A stretch of DNA of 64,000 bases from Halosolutus halophilus (GTDB lineage Archaea > Halobacteriota > Halobacteria > Halobacteriales > Natrialbaceae): positions 2,108,001 through 2,172,000 of the forward strand of contig NZ_CP094974.1 of assembly GCF_022869805.1 (NCBI RefSeq), in the 5' to 3' direction. Of the stretch, positions 9,014-18,925 are shown piece by piece; within the stretch, counting starts at the first letter, position 1; the number at the start of each line of letters is the position of its first letter. The notes beneath the pieces are model-generated. The model was not told the DNA's origin. It saw nothing but the letters and a program-made list of their open reading frames with translations, and searched no databases. The translations under genes and the position numbers were made by a program.

Positions 9014-9103
9014 TTGATAGTAGTACAGTCCATCTACAGGAAAATCGAAATAGCGCAATTGAGATGCACGAATATTTATGCTGACCGCTAAAAAGGAGAG
9101 ACA

Positions 9104-10792
9104 ATGACCGACGCAGGTAGTGAAGAGGAGTTTATCGCCGACGCCAAGCGCCACAACGAGTGGTGGAGCGAGGATCGACCGGCGACAGTCGTGGAAGCTG
9201 CCTCACTCACTCCGCGTTCCGACTTTCACCAACTTCTCAAAACGGTTGACGAAGCGCGACAAAACGGCACGGAGAATCTCGTCTACCAGATCTACGGACA
9301 GACCGGGATCGGAAAGACGACGCTCTTCCAGCAGCTCATCGCGGCACTGCTGGACACGACCGACTTTCCGGAAGGCGGACGCGATCACGAAATCGTCGGA
9401 TCGGTATCGCCACGTCAGATACTATATGTCCCACTCGAAGCGTCCCTCTATCACTTAGAGCGCCCAGACGATGCGATTACACGGTTGAAGCAAGTCGTAG
9501 ACTACTTCGACTCACACGTTGCTCCGCGGCGAGGTCGAAAGTACATACTCCTGGACGACGTCGGTGCGCTCAATCTCGAGGAAGACGAACGCGATGAGCT
9601 TCTCGATCTTGTAAACCAACGAACGTATCTGTTTCTCACGGGGATCGTCGCTTCGCAAGTCGATCTCAAGACGGGATCGGATGCCGACGAAATAGACGCG
9701 TTCGAAGGCCCCACACCAGTACTCCCGATGAAATTCGTCGATACGGTTCAACATCGTGCCGCCGAGGGCGGATTCCAGGTAGATTTCGGCTCCGAATTCC
9801 GGGAGCGGCTCGAAGCATATCAGTCGGACGGATTACCCGGACCGGCACCGATCAAGGCTGTTCGACGGTCGCTCGATTTGAGAGACGGTGGAGCCAGTAT
9901 CGATGACGCGATCGCGTCCCTCGACGAGCTCTATTTCGAACACCTCTCACCGAGTCAGCGAGACGATCTCCACGATGCGTCGCGTGAGTACTTGCAGATC
10001 GGTGGGACGGTACACCGCGCTGGTGACGCGTCGGTACGAAATGAACTCACCAAATCACACTTTTTGCTGTATCTATACAAGGAGTTAGCGAAGCACGAAT
10101 CCATTCAAAAGCCCGAAAATCTCCATAAACTCAGTTCGATCGCGGCGAGTCAAGCCGGCGAAGAACTTCGGTACACAGATATCAGTGATCGAATCGGTGT
10201 CGATCGCCGGACGGTCGACAGTTATCTCGAGGCATTGGATGAGGGAATCGCAGTCTCTGAGTCTCACGATTACTCGCTTCGTCGGTATCGGCGAACTCGT
10301 CTCTATCTCCGCAATCCCCGGCACGTTGTTTTGCTCTCACAGCGTCAGGAACACTATGGATTCGAGGAGTACAGTCACGAAAGCACACTCAATCATGAGT
10401 TCGAGTACAAATTAGCCAGAACGGTCGCGTTCGACCATGCGAAGCGTCTCGCGTTCACTGTCGGCGCCTACGACGTCGAATACTGCGAGACGGAGTCCGG
10501 ACTCGTAGATTACGTCCTTCAGCGCGTGGGCCACGTTCTGCCGTTCGTCCTCTCGTACCATCCCTATACAGACGCTGCCGAACAAACCGCGGTCGAATTC
10601 GATCCTTCTGCCGGACAACATACGAAACCCGATAGCGAGGAGCTACAGGACTACAACTACGAAGCACCATGTCGGTTCATCATCACAGATAGTCTTCCGA
10701 AGGACGTACTCGAGCAGGGATCACTACGTGTTTCCCGTGACGATAACGATATCTGCTACCTGCCGTACTGGGTATTCTTACTGATCTGTTGA
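9104..10792 (+). CDS. AAA-type ATPase with winged helix and degenerate nuclease-like tail
   Basis: This 562-residue protein has Walker A GQTGIGKTT (Lys71) and Walker B YILLDD (Asp151, Asp152). A helical lid and a winged-helix region follow (about 345-385, with IGVDRRTVDSYLEAL). The C-terminal third resembles the DUF4143 fold found in COG1373-type ATPases (EYKLA, then a VDYVL strand). In that family the VD-strand is often followed by an E-x-K nuclease-like motif; here the place is taken by PFVLSYHP, so a catalytic nuclease is unlikely. The gene lies between the metallo-beta-lactamase gene and the AddAB-like pair on the same strand. It may act as an ATP-driven switch or loader for the complex; that is inferred. 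The last residues (VFLLIC) are unusually hydrophobic. Confidence 0.8.
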   Translation: MTDAGSEEEFIADAKRHNEWWSEDRPATVVEAASLTPRSDFHQLLKTVDEARQNGTENLVYQIYGQTGIGKTTLFQQLIAALLDTTDFPEGGRDHEIVGSVSPRQILYVPLEASLYHLERPDDAITRLKQVVDYFDSHVAPRRGRKYILLDDVGALNLEEDERDELLDLVNQRTYLFLTGIVASQVDLKTGSDADEIDAFEGPTPVLPMKFVDTVQHRAAEGGFQVDFGSEFRERLEAYQSDGLPGPAPIKAVRRSLDLRDGGASIDDAIASLDELYFEHLSPSQRDDLHDASREYLQIGGTVHRAGDASVRNELTKSHFLLYLYKELAKHESIQKPENLHKLSSIAASQAGEELRYTDISDRIGVDRRTVDSYLEALDEGIAVSESHDYSLRRYRRTRLYLRNPRHVVLLSQRQEHYGFEEYSHESTLNHEFEYKLARTVAFDHAKRLAFTVGAYDVEYCETESGLVDYVLQRVGHVLPFVLSYHPYTDAAEQTAVEFDPSAGQHTKPDSEELQDYNYEAPCRFIITDSLPKDVLEQGSLRVSRDDNDICYLPYWVFLLIC

Positions 10793-10962
10793 CTATCTCT
10801 ATACCGTCTTCTCTCCGCCTTCTTCGAATAATTACTCATCTCAGATATCGTTCCGAGAATCTCGATCGAACCCACTGAGGGACGAGAGAATTTCTCTGGA
10901 ATACCCGTCTAGGACAGTCGACATACAAACTTATTGTCCGATAATCCAACACGCTATGCATC

Positions 10963-13623
10963 GTGACATTCAAGCAGTCGAAACCGATCGATCGGCTGTA
11001 TCACGAGGTCGCCGACTACGACCTCGTGATCGTCCCCGACTCGCCGCTCGCAGACGCCCTCAATCGACGCCTCCAACGGCCTCATTTCGGCCCGTTCGCG
11101 ATCACACCGCGACGGCTTGCGACGCGGCGTCGGGAGACCGCGGAGGACCGGACTGCGTTCCTCGAGGTGATCGACAGGACCGAGCTGGGCTGGAAGGAAA
11201 TCGCCTACAGCGTCGGCAACGTCCTCCAGTGCTGGGAGTATCGAGGAAGCGCCGACGCAATCCTCGAGTACGAGGCGTTCGACACGCCAGCGACCAGAAC
11301 CGTCGTCGACATCATTACCTCGCTGCAGACGTCTTCGCGGCTCCTTGCAGACTACGAGATCGACGTCGATAGGGACGAATCGGTCGCAGTCGTTGGCGAA
11401 CGTCAGTTGACGAACCTCGAACGCTCGATTCTTCCCGACGAATACGATTCGATCGACCGATTCACCGAGGACCTATTCGAACTGCCTCCGTTTCGAATCT
11501 TCGAGTCGCCGGCGGCGATCGTTGATGCGGTTCTCGACACCGTCACGCGCGACAATGCGAACAATATCGGGATCGTCCTCGATGCGAGCAGCGAGTATTC
11601 ACCGCTCGTCGAGTCGGCGCTCGAAACGGCTGGGGTTCCGTACTACGGCGGCCCTGGCTTCATGGACAAACGTGACCACCGTGCGTTCGTCCAGTTACTT
11701 CGGTGTACGACGGCCGGATCCGATACCCGCGTTCGCTCCGTAAAGCCACTGCTCTCGTGTCTCGATGCAACGGTGCCCGTCGAGCACGACGAAAAGCGAC
11801 TCACCGACGTCGACGAGCCCGAGATCGATTGGCTGCGCGAGTTCAGCGAGCGTGCGGACACGCTCACCTTCGCGAAGGCGCTCAATGCATACGAGGAACG
11901 CACGGGACGAACGCTCGAGGCGTTCCGCGAGGAACTCGAGCGACTCGGACTACTCGCAGAGTCGATCACGGCCGACGGGATCGATCAACTCGTCTTCTAT
12001 CTGGAGACCTACGAGGTGCCGATCGATCGGGACAACGAGGGGGTCCTGCTGGCGGATGCGAAATCAGCGTCGTTCGTCGACCGACCGGTCGTCTTCTATT
12101 TGGGACTCGACGAAGACTGGACCCACGACTCACCGAACCGGCCATGGGTCGATCGCGACGAGGAGTACGAGCGAAACATCGACGGCTTTCAATCGCTCCT
12201 CCAGAGCGGCGTCGAACGGCACTATCTCGTGCAGGATACGGCCGGTGGCTCACCCGTCACACCGTGTCTGTACTTCGACGAATTGCTCGATAGCGAGTTC
12301 GAACGATTCAGCGATCTCGCGTCGATCCGGCACGCGCGGACGGGGCGAACGACTGGTGACGGCTTTGAACGGGAGCCGCTGGATACAGCCGTCGAACCCG
12401 AACCTGTCGAGACGGTCAGTCAGTCGAGTCTGAACACCTACGCGAACTCTCCGCGAGACTACTGCTTCGGACGACTCGTCGAGACGCCGGATAAGCACTA
12501 TTTCGTCGAAGGGAACATCTTTCACGACTTCGCCGAGTTCGTCGTCAATCATCCCGGGTTCGTCGATGAGACGCGACTCGAGGAAGTTGTCGAGGTCATG
12601 ATTGAAGAAACGCGCGCGTTTCATCGGAGTACCGACCTTGAGACGCAGCGAACGCGATATCGAATCGGCCTCGAGACGATCTGCGAGTACCTCGCGGAAC
12701 ACGCGCCAGTCGACACGGCGTTCCTGACGCCGTCGAGCGGCTGGGGAGCGAATTTCTTCGCGGAATACTTCGATCGACCAGTCGACTCGCCGGTGACCGA
12801 ACGGTGGTTCGAAGACGACGAGCTTCGGCTCAAGGGGAAGATCGATCTCGTGCAGTCACCGACGCAGTTAGTCGATTTCAAGAGCGGGAGTCGAAACGCC
12901 GCGACACAGGTAACGAAACACGCCTCGATCGACGACCCGAGCGACAAGCCGGATTTTCAGGCGTTGTGCTACCTCACGCACTGGCGGCAGCACCAGCCCG
13001 ACGAGGGCCTCGAGTTCACGTTCTGCCACTTCCTCGAAACGCTCGACGACGTCGTTACCGGCAACGGCTCCCTCGAGGACTGTTTGACGACGGTGACGTA
13101 CCATCCGATTGCGTTCGACGAGTTCGTCCAGTCCCGAACGGTCTTCGACGAACTCCGGGACGATGCCGCCAACAAGTGCAATAAGACGTTCTCGAAGACC
13201 GATTACGAGACGTATCTGACCGTCTTCGATACCCACGAGGTTCCGAGAACGCGGGACGCTGACGAGATGACCGACTCCCCCTTCGGCGAGGCGCTCCTCG
13301 AACGACTGATCGACGACGTTGGAGACTACAAGTACGTCAGGAAGGGCTGTACGCAAGCGTTCAGACATCTCTGCAGCTATCGGAAAGAGGGATACTTCGT
13401 CGAAGATCTCGATGAATTCGAACGCTTCGTCGACGAGCAACTCGGGGAATTGAACCGCTACCGTCGCGGCGACGGCCGATTCCCGGTCGAAGGCCGTGCC
13501 GGCGAACCGAACTACCGCTACGTGGACAACCGCGATATGCTTCTCACCGAACCCCGCTCCGCGCGAAACGACTCACAGAATCCGACTGCGACCGGAGCTG
13601 AAGACGCGGAGGTGCAGCGATGA
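10963..13623 (+). CDS. AddB-like protein: inactive helicase fold plus PD-(D/E)XK nuclease
   Basis: The 886-residue protein starts with GTG at 10963. No Walker A motif is seen, yet the middle follows the superfamily 1 helicase order seen in AddB: a strand-helix motif at about 200-235 (GIVLDASSEY, then GVPYYGGP) and a VVFYLGLDEDW segment near 385. The C-terminal part is a RecB/Cas4-type nuclease: His521 (GNIFHDF), Asp628 (GKIDLV), Asp638 and Lys640 (VDFKSG), then a QALCY segment. I did not see the iron-sulphur cysteine pattern of AddB clearly. The gene overlaps the next one by four bases (ATGA), so the products are probably made together as a heterodimer. AddAB/RecBCD-type enzymes unwind and digest DNA from double-strand ends. 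Confidence 0.85.
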   Translation: MTFKQSKPIDRLYHEVADYDLVIVPDSPLADALNRRLQRPHFGPFAITPRRLATRRRETAEDRTAFLEVIDRTELGWKEIAYSVGNVLQCWEYRGSADAILEYEAFDTPATRTVVDIITSLQTSSRLLADYEIDVDRDESVAVVGERQLTNLERSILPDEYDSIDRFTEDLFELPPFRIFESPAAIVDAVLDTVTRDNANNIGIVLDASSEYSPLVESALETAGVPYYGGPGFMDKRDHRAFVQLLRCTTAGSDTRVRSVKPLLSCLDATVPVEHDEKRLTDVDEPEIDWLREFSERADTLTFAKALNAYEERTGRTLEAFREELERLGLLAESITADGIDQLVFYLETYEVPIDRDNEGVLLADAKSASFVDRPVVFYLGLDEDWTHDSPNRPWVDRDEEYERNIDGFQSLLQSGVERHYLVQDTAGGSPVTPCLYFDELLDSEFERFSDLASIRHARTGRTTGDGFEREPLDTAVEPEPVETVSQSSLNTYANSPRDYCFGRLVETPDKHYFVEGNIFHDFAEFVVNHPGFVDETRLEEVVEVMIEETRAFHRSTDLETQRTRYRIGLETICEYLAEHAPVDTAFLTPSSGWGANFFAEYFDRPVDSPVTERWFEDDELRLKGKIDLVQSPTQLVDFKSGSRNAATQVTKHASIDDPSDKPDFQALCYLTHWRQHQPDEGLEFTFCHFLETLDDVVTGNGSLEDCLTTVTYHPIAFDEFVQSRTVFDELRDDAANKCNKTFSKTDYETYLTVFDTHEVPRTRDADEMTDSPFGEALLERLIDDVGDYKYVRKGCTQAFRHLCSYRKEGYFVEDLDEFERFVDEQLGELNRYRRGDGRFPVEGRAGEPNYRYVDNRDMLLTEPRSARNDSQNPTATGAEDAEVQR

Positions 13624-16499
13624 CGACACCGATCGAAGAGCGGTCAGCAACCGAGACGCCGTCGCCGAACGACCACCAGCGGGAACTCATCGAGAGTACG
13701 GACGGACTGTATCTCGTCGACGCCGGCGCCGGGACCGGGAAGACGTTCACCGTGACCCGGCGCTACGCGAATATCGTCACACAACCCGACGTCGAACCTG
13801 ACGATATCCTCCTGATCACGTTCACGCGCAACGCGGCGACGGAGATGAAAGATCGGATCGTCGCCGAGTGTGACTACGATATGCGGGCACTCAACGACGC
13901 GCCGATTCAGACGTTCCACAGCCTGTGTAACGACATCCTCGATCAACACGGCTTCTATGCGCCCACCTATCTCGGGATCGACGACGCAATCACCGGCTCG
14001 ACGCGGATCCTCGAGAACGAGACCATCGAAGGGGAGTACTTTCAGGAGTTCGTCGATCAGTTCAGCGACGATCACGACGAATACGCCGACCTCCTCCGGT
14101 GTCTCTCCGATCCGACCGAACTGCTCGATCTACTCAACAATCTCGCGTCGAAGGGGATCTTTCCGACCGCAGACGGCTGGTATCGCGATGGCAGGGAGGC
14201 TCTCGAGGGAGATTTCGAGGCGTTCAAGGAGGCATTCGACGAGGTGAATCAGCCGCGAAACGGCGGTAGCAAGCAGTCGACACTACGTTCCCGTCTCGGT
14301 CGCTACGGGAGGAACAAGTGCTACCTGCCCGACGCTCCTGATCGGAGCGAACTCCGCGGCGAGTACGGCTCGAAGGCCGTCCCCGAGGACGTCGCCGAAC
14401 GAGTCTTCACCGAGGACCGCGACCACCTCATCGCGTTCGTCCACGATGTCTACTTCGAGTATCTCGAGTTCGCACTCGGACGGAACTACCTGAACTTCTC
14501 GTTCCTCCAGCTGTTCGCGTTCGTCCTGTGCTGTGAGGACGGCGAGCTCCGCGAGGACCTCGAGTTCGAGTACGTGATGATCGACGAGTTCCAGGACTCG
14601 AGCGAGATCCAGTTCAAACTCGCGTTGCTCCTGTCGGGGACGGACAATTTCTGCGTCGTCGGCGACTGGAAACAGAGCATCTACTCCTTCCAGTACGCGG
14701 CGGTCGAGAACATCACCGAGTTCGAGTCCCGCTTGGAGCGCTTCGCCGGCGAGTTGAATGATGACGCCGACCGGGTAACGTTCCCGCTCGAGCCCGTGAC
14801 GACGATCGAACTCGAGCGGAACTACCGCTCGACGCAGTCGATCCTGGATTTCTCCGAGCACGCGCTCGTGACTCCAGGGAGCAGCAACGAGTCGGTCGAT
14901 CGGGAGTCGGTCCTCGAGGACGTCGTCTCGCTGACCGCGAACACCGACCGTGATCACTCACAGATCGAGGCTCTTCAGCACACCGACGAGCACGAGGCGA
15001 TCCTCACGAAGATCCAAGAGATCGTCGACAACGCCGAGTACGCGGTCGAAGATGACGGCGAGTTGCGGCCGCCGACGTACGGGGATATCGCTGTTCTCAC
15101 TCGAACCCGTGATTTCGGCCGCGAGTTGCTCTCGACGGCCGAGGCGTACGAGTTCCCGATGGCCTACGAGGGCGGGATCGAACTCTTCCGGACCGATCAA
15201 GCCAAACTCCTGCTCGCATGGCTGCGCATCCTCGAGGACGGGTCGGACGCCGAACGGGGCTGGGCAGTCGTGCTCGAGCGCGCCGGCTATACGCTCGACG
15301 AGATCGATCACATCCTCGAACACGCCGCCTATCCCGACGAGATGGAGGCATTTCGCGCCGAACTGTCGACACTCGAGACCCACACGGCGGTCGCTCGGCG
15401 CGTGTTCGATCGCTACGGCTACGACGGGGCGACGGCGGACGTCGTCCTCACGACGGTCCAGTCGATCTATGGGTCGACGACGATGACGCGTGGAGACCTG
15501 ATTTGGATCATCGAACGGGGGACCGAGGACGGATACACCGAGGAAGTACAGGCAGCTGCGGGCGCCGATTCGGTCACCGTCCAGACGGTCCACTCTGTCA
15601 AAGGCCTCGAGTATCCGATCGTGATCTTCGGGAACATGAACAACGGAAAGTTCCCGCCCGGCGGCGGCTCCGAGGGCACGATCATGTACTCCGAGACGAC
15701 TGGGCTCCGCCAGCGGAAGTGTTACGACGACGCCCACGGCGACCCGTACGTCTACGACAACTGGCGAGCCGACGTCCTCCGCAAATGCCGACCAACCGAG
15801 CACGACGAAGAACGGCGCCTCCTCTACGTCGCAATGACGCGGGCGGAAAACCACCTCCTGTTCACAGGGGGCGACGAACCGAACACCTTCCTCGAGGAGT
15901 TGCCAGTTGACGTTGAGTCGCTCGAGCCGGTCGTCTCAGCAGTAGATGTCGATGAGACGAATCAGACGCAACTCGATGTCGACATTCCTGATCCAGCGGG
16001 GCCAGAAGGGTATTCGCCGCACTCGCTGATGGACGACAGTATCTTCGAGGATGTGTCGGGCGGAAGAGGGATGGATTTCGGCTCGCAGGTTCACGAGTTC
16101 GCCGAGGACTACGCACTTGACAAGGACGTAACTCCCGACAGTGACGACGAGAAACACATCGAGGCGTTCCTCGACAGTCTTCCGGGAGAACTGCGCGTCG
16201 AGGAGCGAGCCTACCTCCCGCTCGAAATCGATGGTAAGCAGGTCACGCTCTCAGGTGTGATCGATCTGGTTCACGTGACGGACGACACCGTCGAGATCGT
16301 CGACTTCAAAACGGACCTCACTCGGCATGCTGAGACCGAGTACCGGATCCAACTCAGCGTCTACTACCACGTCCTCGAAGACTGGTTCAGTAATCGGACC
16401 GTCACTGCATCGATCTTCTATACGGCCGAAGACGCTCAAGTAGAGATTGACCCATTATCGGAGGCAGAACTCGCGGCACTCGCTAGCGACCAACGATAA
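13620..16499 (+). CDS. AddA-like UvrD-family helicase with PD-(D/E)XK nuclease
   Basis: The 959-residue protein is a full superfamily 1A helicase: Walker A GAGTGKT (Lys41), TFTRNAATEM, DEFQDSS (Asp322, Glu323), GDWKQSIYSFQ, ERNYRST, TVHSVKGLEYP and LLYVAMTRAENH. A C-terminal RecB-like nuclease follows, with Asp882 (GVIDLV), Asp895 and Lys897 (VDFKTD), and a QLSVYY segment. It is shorter than bacterial AddA (about 1,200 residues). Together with the overlapping AddB-like gene it should form an end-resecting helicase with two nuclease sites. Haloarchaea normally rely on Mre11/Rad50 and HerA/NurA for resection, so this looks like an accessory machine. Only 34 bases separate it from the HNH pseudogene downstream. 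Confidence 0.92.
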   Translation: MTTPIEERSATETPSPNDHQRELIESTDGLYLVDAGAGTGKTFTVTRRYANIVTQPDVEPDDILLITFTRNAATEMKDRIVAECDYDMRALNDAPIQTFHSLCNDILDQHGFYAPTYLGIDDAITGSTRILENETIEGEYFQEFVDQFSDDHDEYADLLRCLSDPTELLDLLNNLASKGIFPTADGWYRDGREALEGDFEAFKEAFDEVNQPRNGGSKQSTLRSRLGRYGRNKCYLPDAPDRSELRGEYGSKAVPEDVAERVFTEDRDHLIAFVHDVYFEYLEFALGRNYLNFSFLQLFAFVLCCEDGELREDLEFEYVMIDEFQDSSEIQFKLALLLSGTDNFCVVGDWKQSIYSFQYAAVENITEFESRLERFAGELNDDADRVTFPLEPVTTIELERNYRSTQSILDFSEHALVTPGSSNESVDRESVLEDVVSLTANTDRDHSQIEALQHTDEHEAILTKIQEIVDNAEYAVEDDGELRPPTYGDIAVLTRTRDFGRELLSTAEAYEFPMAYEGGIELFRTDQAKLLLAWLRILEDGSDAERGWAVVLERAGYTLDEIDHILEHAAYPDEMEAFRAELSTLETHTAVARRVFDRYGYDGATADVVLTTVQSIYGSTTMTRGDLIWIIERGTEDGYTEEVQAAAGADSVTVQTVHSVKGLEYPIVIFGNMNNGKFPPGGGSEGTIMYSETTGLRQRKCYDDAHGDPYVYDNWRADVLRKCRPTEHDEERRLLYVAMTRAENHLLFTGGDEPNTFLEELPVDVESLEPVVSAVDVDETNQTQLDVDIPDPAGPEGYSPHSLMDDSIFEDVSGGRGMDFGSQVHEFAEDYALDKDVTPDSDDEKHIEAFLDSLPGELRVEERAYLPLEIDGKQVTLSGVIDLVHVTDDTVEIVDFKTDLTRHAETEYRIQLSVYYHVLEDWFSNRTVTASIFYTAEDAQVEIDPLSEAELAALASDQR

Positions 16500-16533
16500 G
16501 CTCGTGTAATCTGACGAACATTCTGAACCATCG

Positions 16534-17523
16534 ATGCCTCTAGGTCGCCTCCGCTCGATCGCCCCGATGTTCGGTTGGGCAACAAGCTATGTCGACACAC
16601 TCGATACAATCATCGACTACGTCGACGAACAGCACCCTACGATGGACGAACTCGTTGGCTGGCATCGCGGGAGTTTCGCCCACGTCTCGAGCCGGGACTC
16701 AATCATGCGCCGCGTCGAGTACCTCGAGGATGTCGGATTTCTCACTGGTGAGAACGGCGTCTGGACACTCGGTCCCGAGGGTGAGCGATACCTCACTGAC
16801 CGCTCGACAGAGACGCTCCTCGAAATCATGTGCCGGTGAAATGTCGGCCTGCGAAGCCTGCTCCATGCGCTCTCAGTTGGGCCGATGCCGATCGACGAAA
16901 TCAGCCGCCAGCAACTCAATACACATCCCGAGATCGGTTGGAATACGGAGAACCCCGACATGGCACTCCAGCGCGTTAACTGGCTGCGAAGTCTCGGCCG
17001 TGTCCAGGAAGACGGCGATCAGTATCGACTCACCGAGGACGGGAGACAGTTCACCGACAACGCTGTCGAGACGTGGGCAGAGACTGCTGCATCAACTGCA
17101 TCCAGTACAGCGGATCCAATGACTGCGGGAACCTACAAGTCGACGGTCAATGCACGAGCTATCGATCCGGAGTTCAGGGCAACTGCATTAGCGAGGTTCG
17201 ACCATACGTGTCCGATCTCAGATGTGGATCATCCAGGGCTACTGGACGTCGCGCACGTCCTCTCGTGGAGCGACTATCCGGAGCACCGAGCTGACTTATC
17301 GAACGTACTGGCACTCAGTAAGACGCATCACGCAGCCTTCGACCAAGAACTCTTCACCATCGATCGGGGCAACCGGCTGCGAGTGAACCCGAATTTCGAT
17401 ACGGAGAGTGACCTGCTACGGCAGACGATTCTTGATCAAGCCGGGGAGCGACTCCCGCTACCAGATGGGTGCGTCGACACGGATTACGTCGCAAAGCATA
17501 ACGCGGCGCTTGCGTGGGTGTAG
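16534..17523 (+). pseudogene. HNH endonuclease with two winged helices, interrupted by in-frame TGA
   Basis: One reading frame runs from the ATG at 16534 to the TAG at 17521, broken only by TGA at 16837-16839. The first part (101 residues) is one winged-helix unit. The part after the stop continues in the same frame with sensible protein sequence, a second winged helix, and a C-terminal HNH nuclease (TCPISD, LLDVAHVLSW, HHAAFD). The two winged helices share a D-E-L/I opening and an R-V-x-x-L-x-x-x-G pattern, so they look duplicated. A single change such as CGA or TGG to TGA explains the break. An internal ATG at 16885 could restart translation and give a 212-residue nuclease. The gene lies 34 bases after the AddA-like gene. 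C-terminal relatives occur at 22.5 and 27.4 kb. Confidence 0.75.
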
Positions 17524-17626
17524 ATATCGGTCGAAACGACAAAGCGACGTGGTCTGCGTCAGCGTGCATAATAATTCCAAAATCCTGGTTGCCTTTGGAC
17601 TCGTGGACCTAGTCCTAGCAGTCAAG

Positions 17627-18643
17627 TCATTTCTCGAACGCTAATTCGTCAGCCGAGTACGTGTAGCATTTGATTCCGTTTTCTTCACAGTGTTCTGCTA
17701 GTTTCGACGGCCACACTCCCTCGTCGTCAAAGTCGCCGAGGTACGCAACTGTAACTGAACCTTCGTCGCCGTCGTTACCGCGTTCGACGACTACAGCCGT
17801 GTTCGGATCAGAGTGACTCGTTTTGATGACGTGGTCGCCCGGTACGTACGGGTTGTCGGCGAATTCAAGATTCTCGTGTTTGTAGGTCCAGAGTTTGATG
17901 TCCGTGTCGACGCAGTACGATGCGAGGATTCCTGGGTGGTACTCGCGCCAGTCAGCGGGTCCCTGATCGAGTGCACTCGGGAATGCTACTCGAACAGCCT
18001 CACCGTCCAGTTCCTGCCCGAAGGCACCGGTATTCTTCTCCGGCGGCATCACTTCGATGACGACGCCGACTGACGCGTCCTCGTCACCAGTCTTGACGAC
18101 GCGGTCTCCGGGCTTGAACGGGTTCTCCGGCTTCTGATTCATGTACGCCGTGTTCGGCCCTAACTCCTGTAACTCGTTCATCGGCCGCGCTGCGAGGTGT
18201 GCCAACTTCTCTGGTTCTTCTCCCGAGTACGCCTCTTGCGTCTCAACCTTCGATTTGAGCGTTTCAGTACGCTCCCATCCCAACATGATCAGGGCGTCTT
18301 CGTTGTCTCGATGCTAGACCATCACGATGATATCGTCGTCAGGGTCGTTCTCCAGCAGGTTCGCCGGACGAAACGCCGAGACGTCCCGGGACGTCTTCAC
18401 ATCCACCTCGTACCCGAACACCTCGAAATCGTGCCCGGAGAAACTCTCGGAATTACACCGCCGAATCGCCTCTTCGTTCTCCCACTCCCACATCTCAACT
18501 GGAAGGTACTCTCGACAGAACTGCTCGAACGCGAACTCACCGAGATTTCCAATTCGTTTCACGTCGATGTCGTCTGCACCTTGTATGACCGCTTGAGGAT
18601 TCGCTCGCTCACGGTCGATCTCGCCCGGCGAATACAGATACAT
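17627..18643 (-). pseudogene. PD-(D/E)XK nuclease with two C-terminal beta-domain repeats, interrupted by in-frame TAG
   Basis: The frame runs from the ATG at 18643 to the TGA at 17627, broken by TAG at 18314-18316. The 109 residues before the stop hold a restriction-type nuclease core: GNLGEFAFEQF helix, then EVDVKTS with the Asp/Lys pair. After the stop the frame continues as HRDNEDALIMLGWE, the expected next strand of such a fold, so the TAG very probably replaces TGG (Trp). The rest contains two similar units of about 85 residues, each starting NP-x-x-PGD-x-V-x-KT and ending in L-W/C-Y/T-T-Y-x-x-x-L-E/A-F; they may be SH3/KOW-like small beta domains. An ATG at 18286 could still give the 219-residue C-terminal part. 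No convincing partner gene is seen. Confidence 0.7.
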
Positions 18644-18925
18644 TACACGCAGATCATCTATTAGTCAAATATACTTTGTGTACTGGTTATCGCTACGGAG
18701 TCGGGAACCGTAACGAATCGTCTGTCTTGTACTAGCCCAAGCACCTCACGAAGATGAAAAGTCCACGAGTCGCTTGGTAGGATAGGTGGATCTCGAAACG
18801 ACGATCAAACGTAGTAGTTGTCTGATTTATGAATTAGTGTTTGCAATGTCTACAAGAAATTGGCCTATCTTCAGGCTCTACAAGAACAAGTTGGGCGTTT
18901 ACCAGTAGTTGGTAACGCGATTACT

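Noticed and set aside
14283-15854. Long minus-strand frames opposite the AddA-like gene
   Set aside because: They mirror a well-defined helicase and show no motifs of their own.
13620-16499. AddA-like gene as a plain UvrD or Rep helicase
   Set aside because: A C-terminal nuclease core (Asp882, Asp895, Lys897) and the overlapping AddB-like gene make the AddAB-type reading better.
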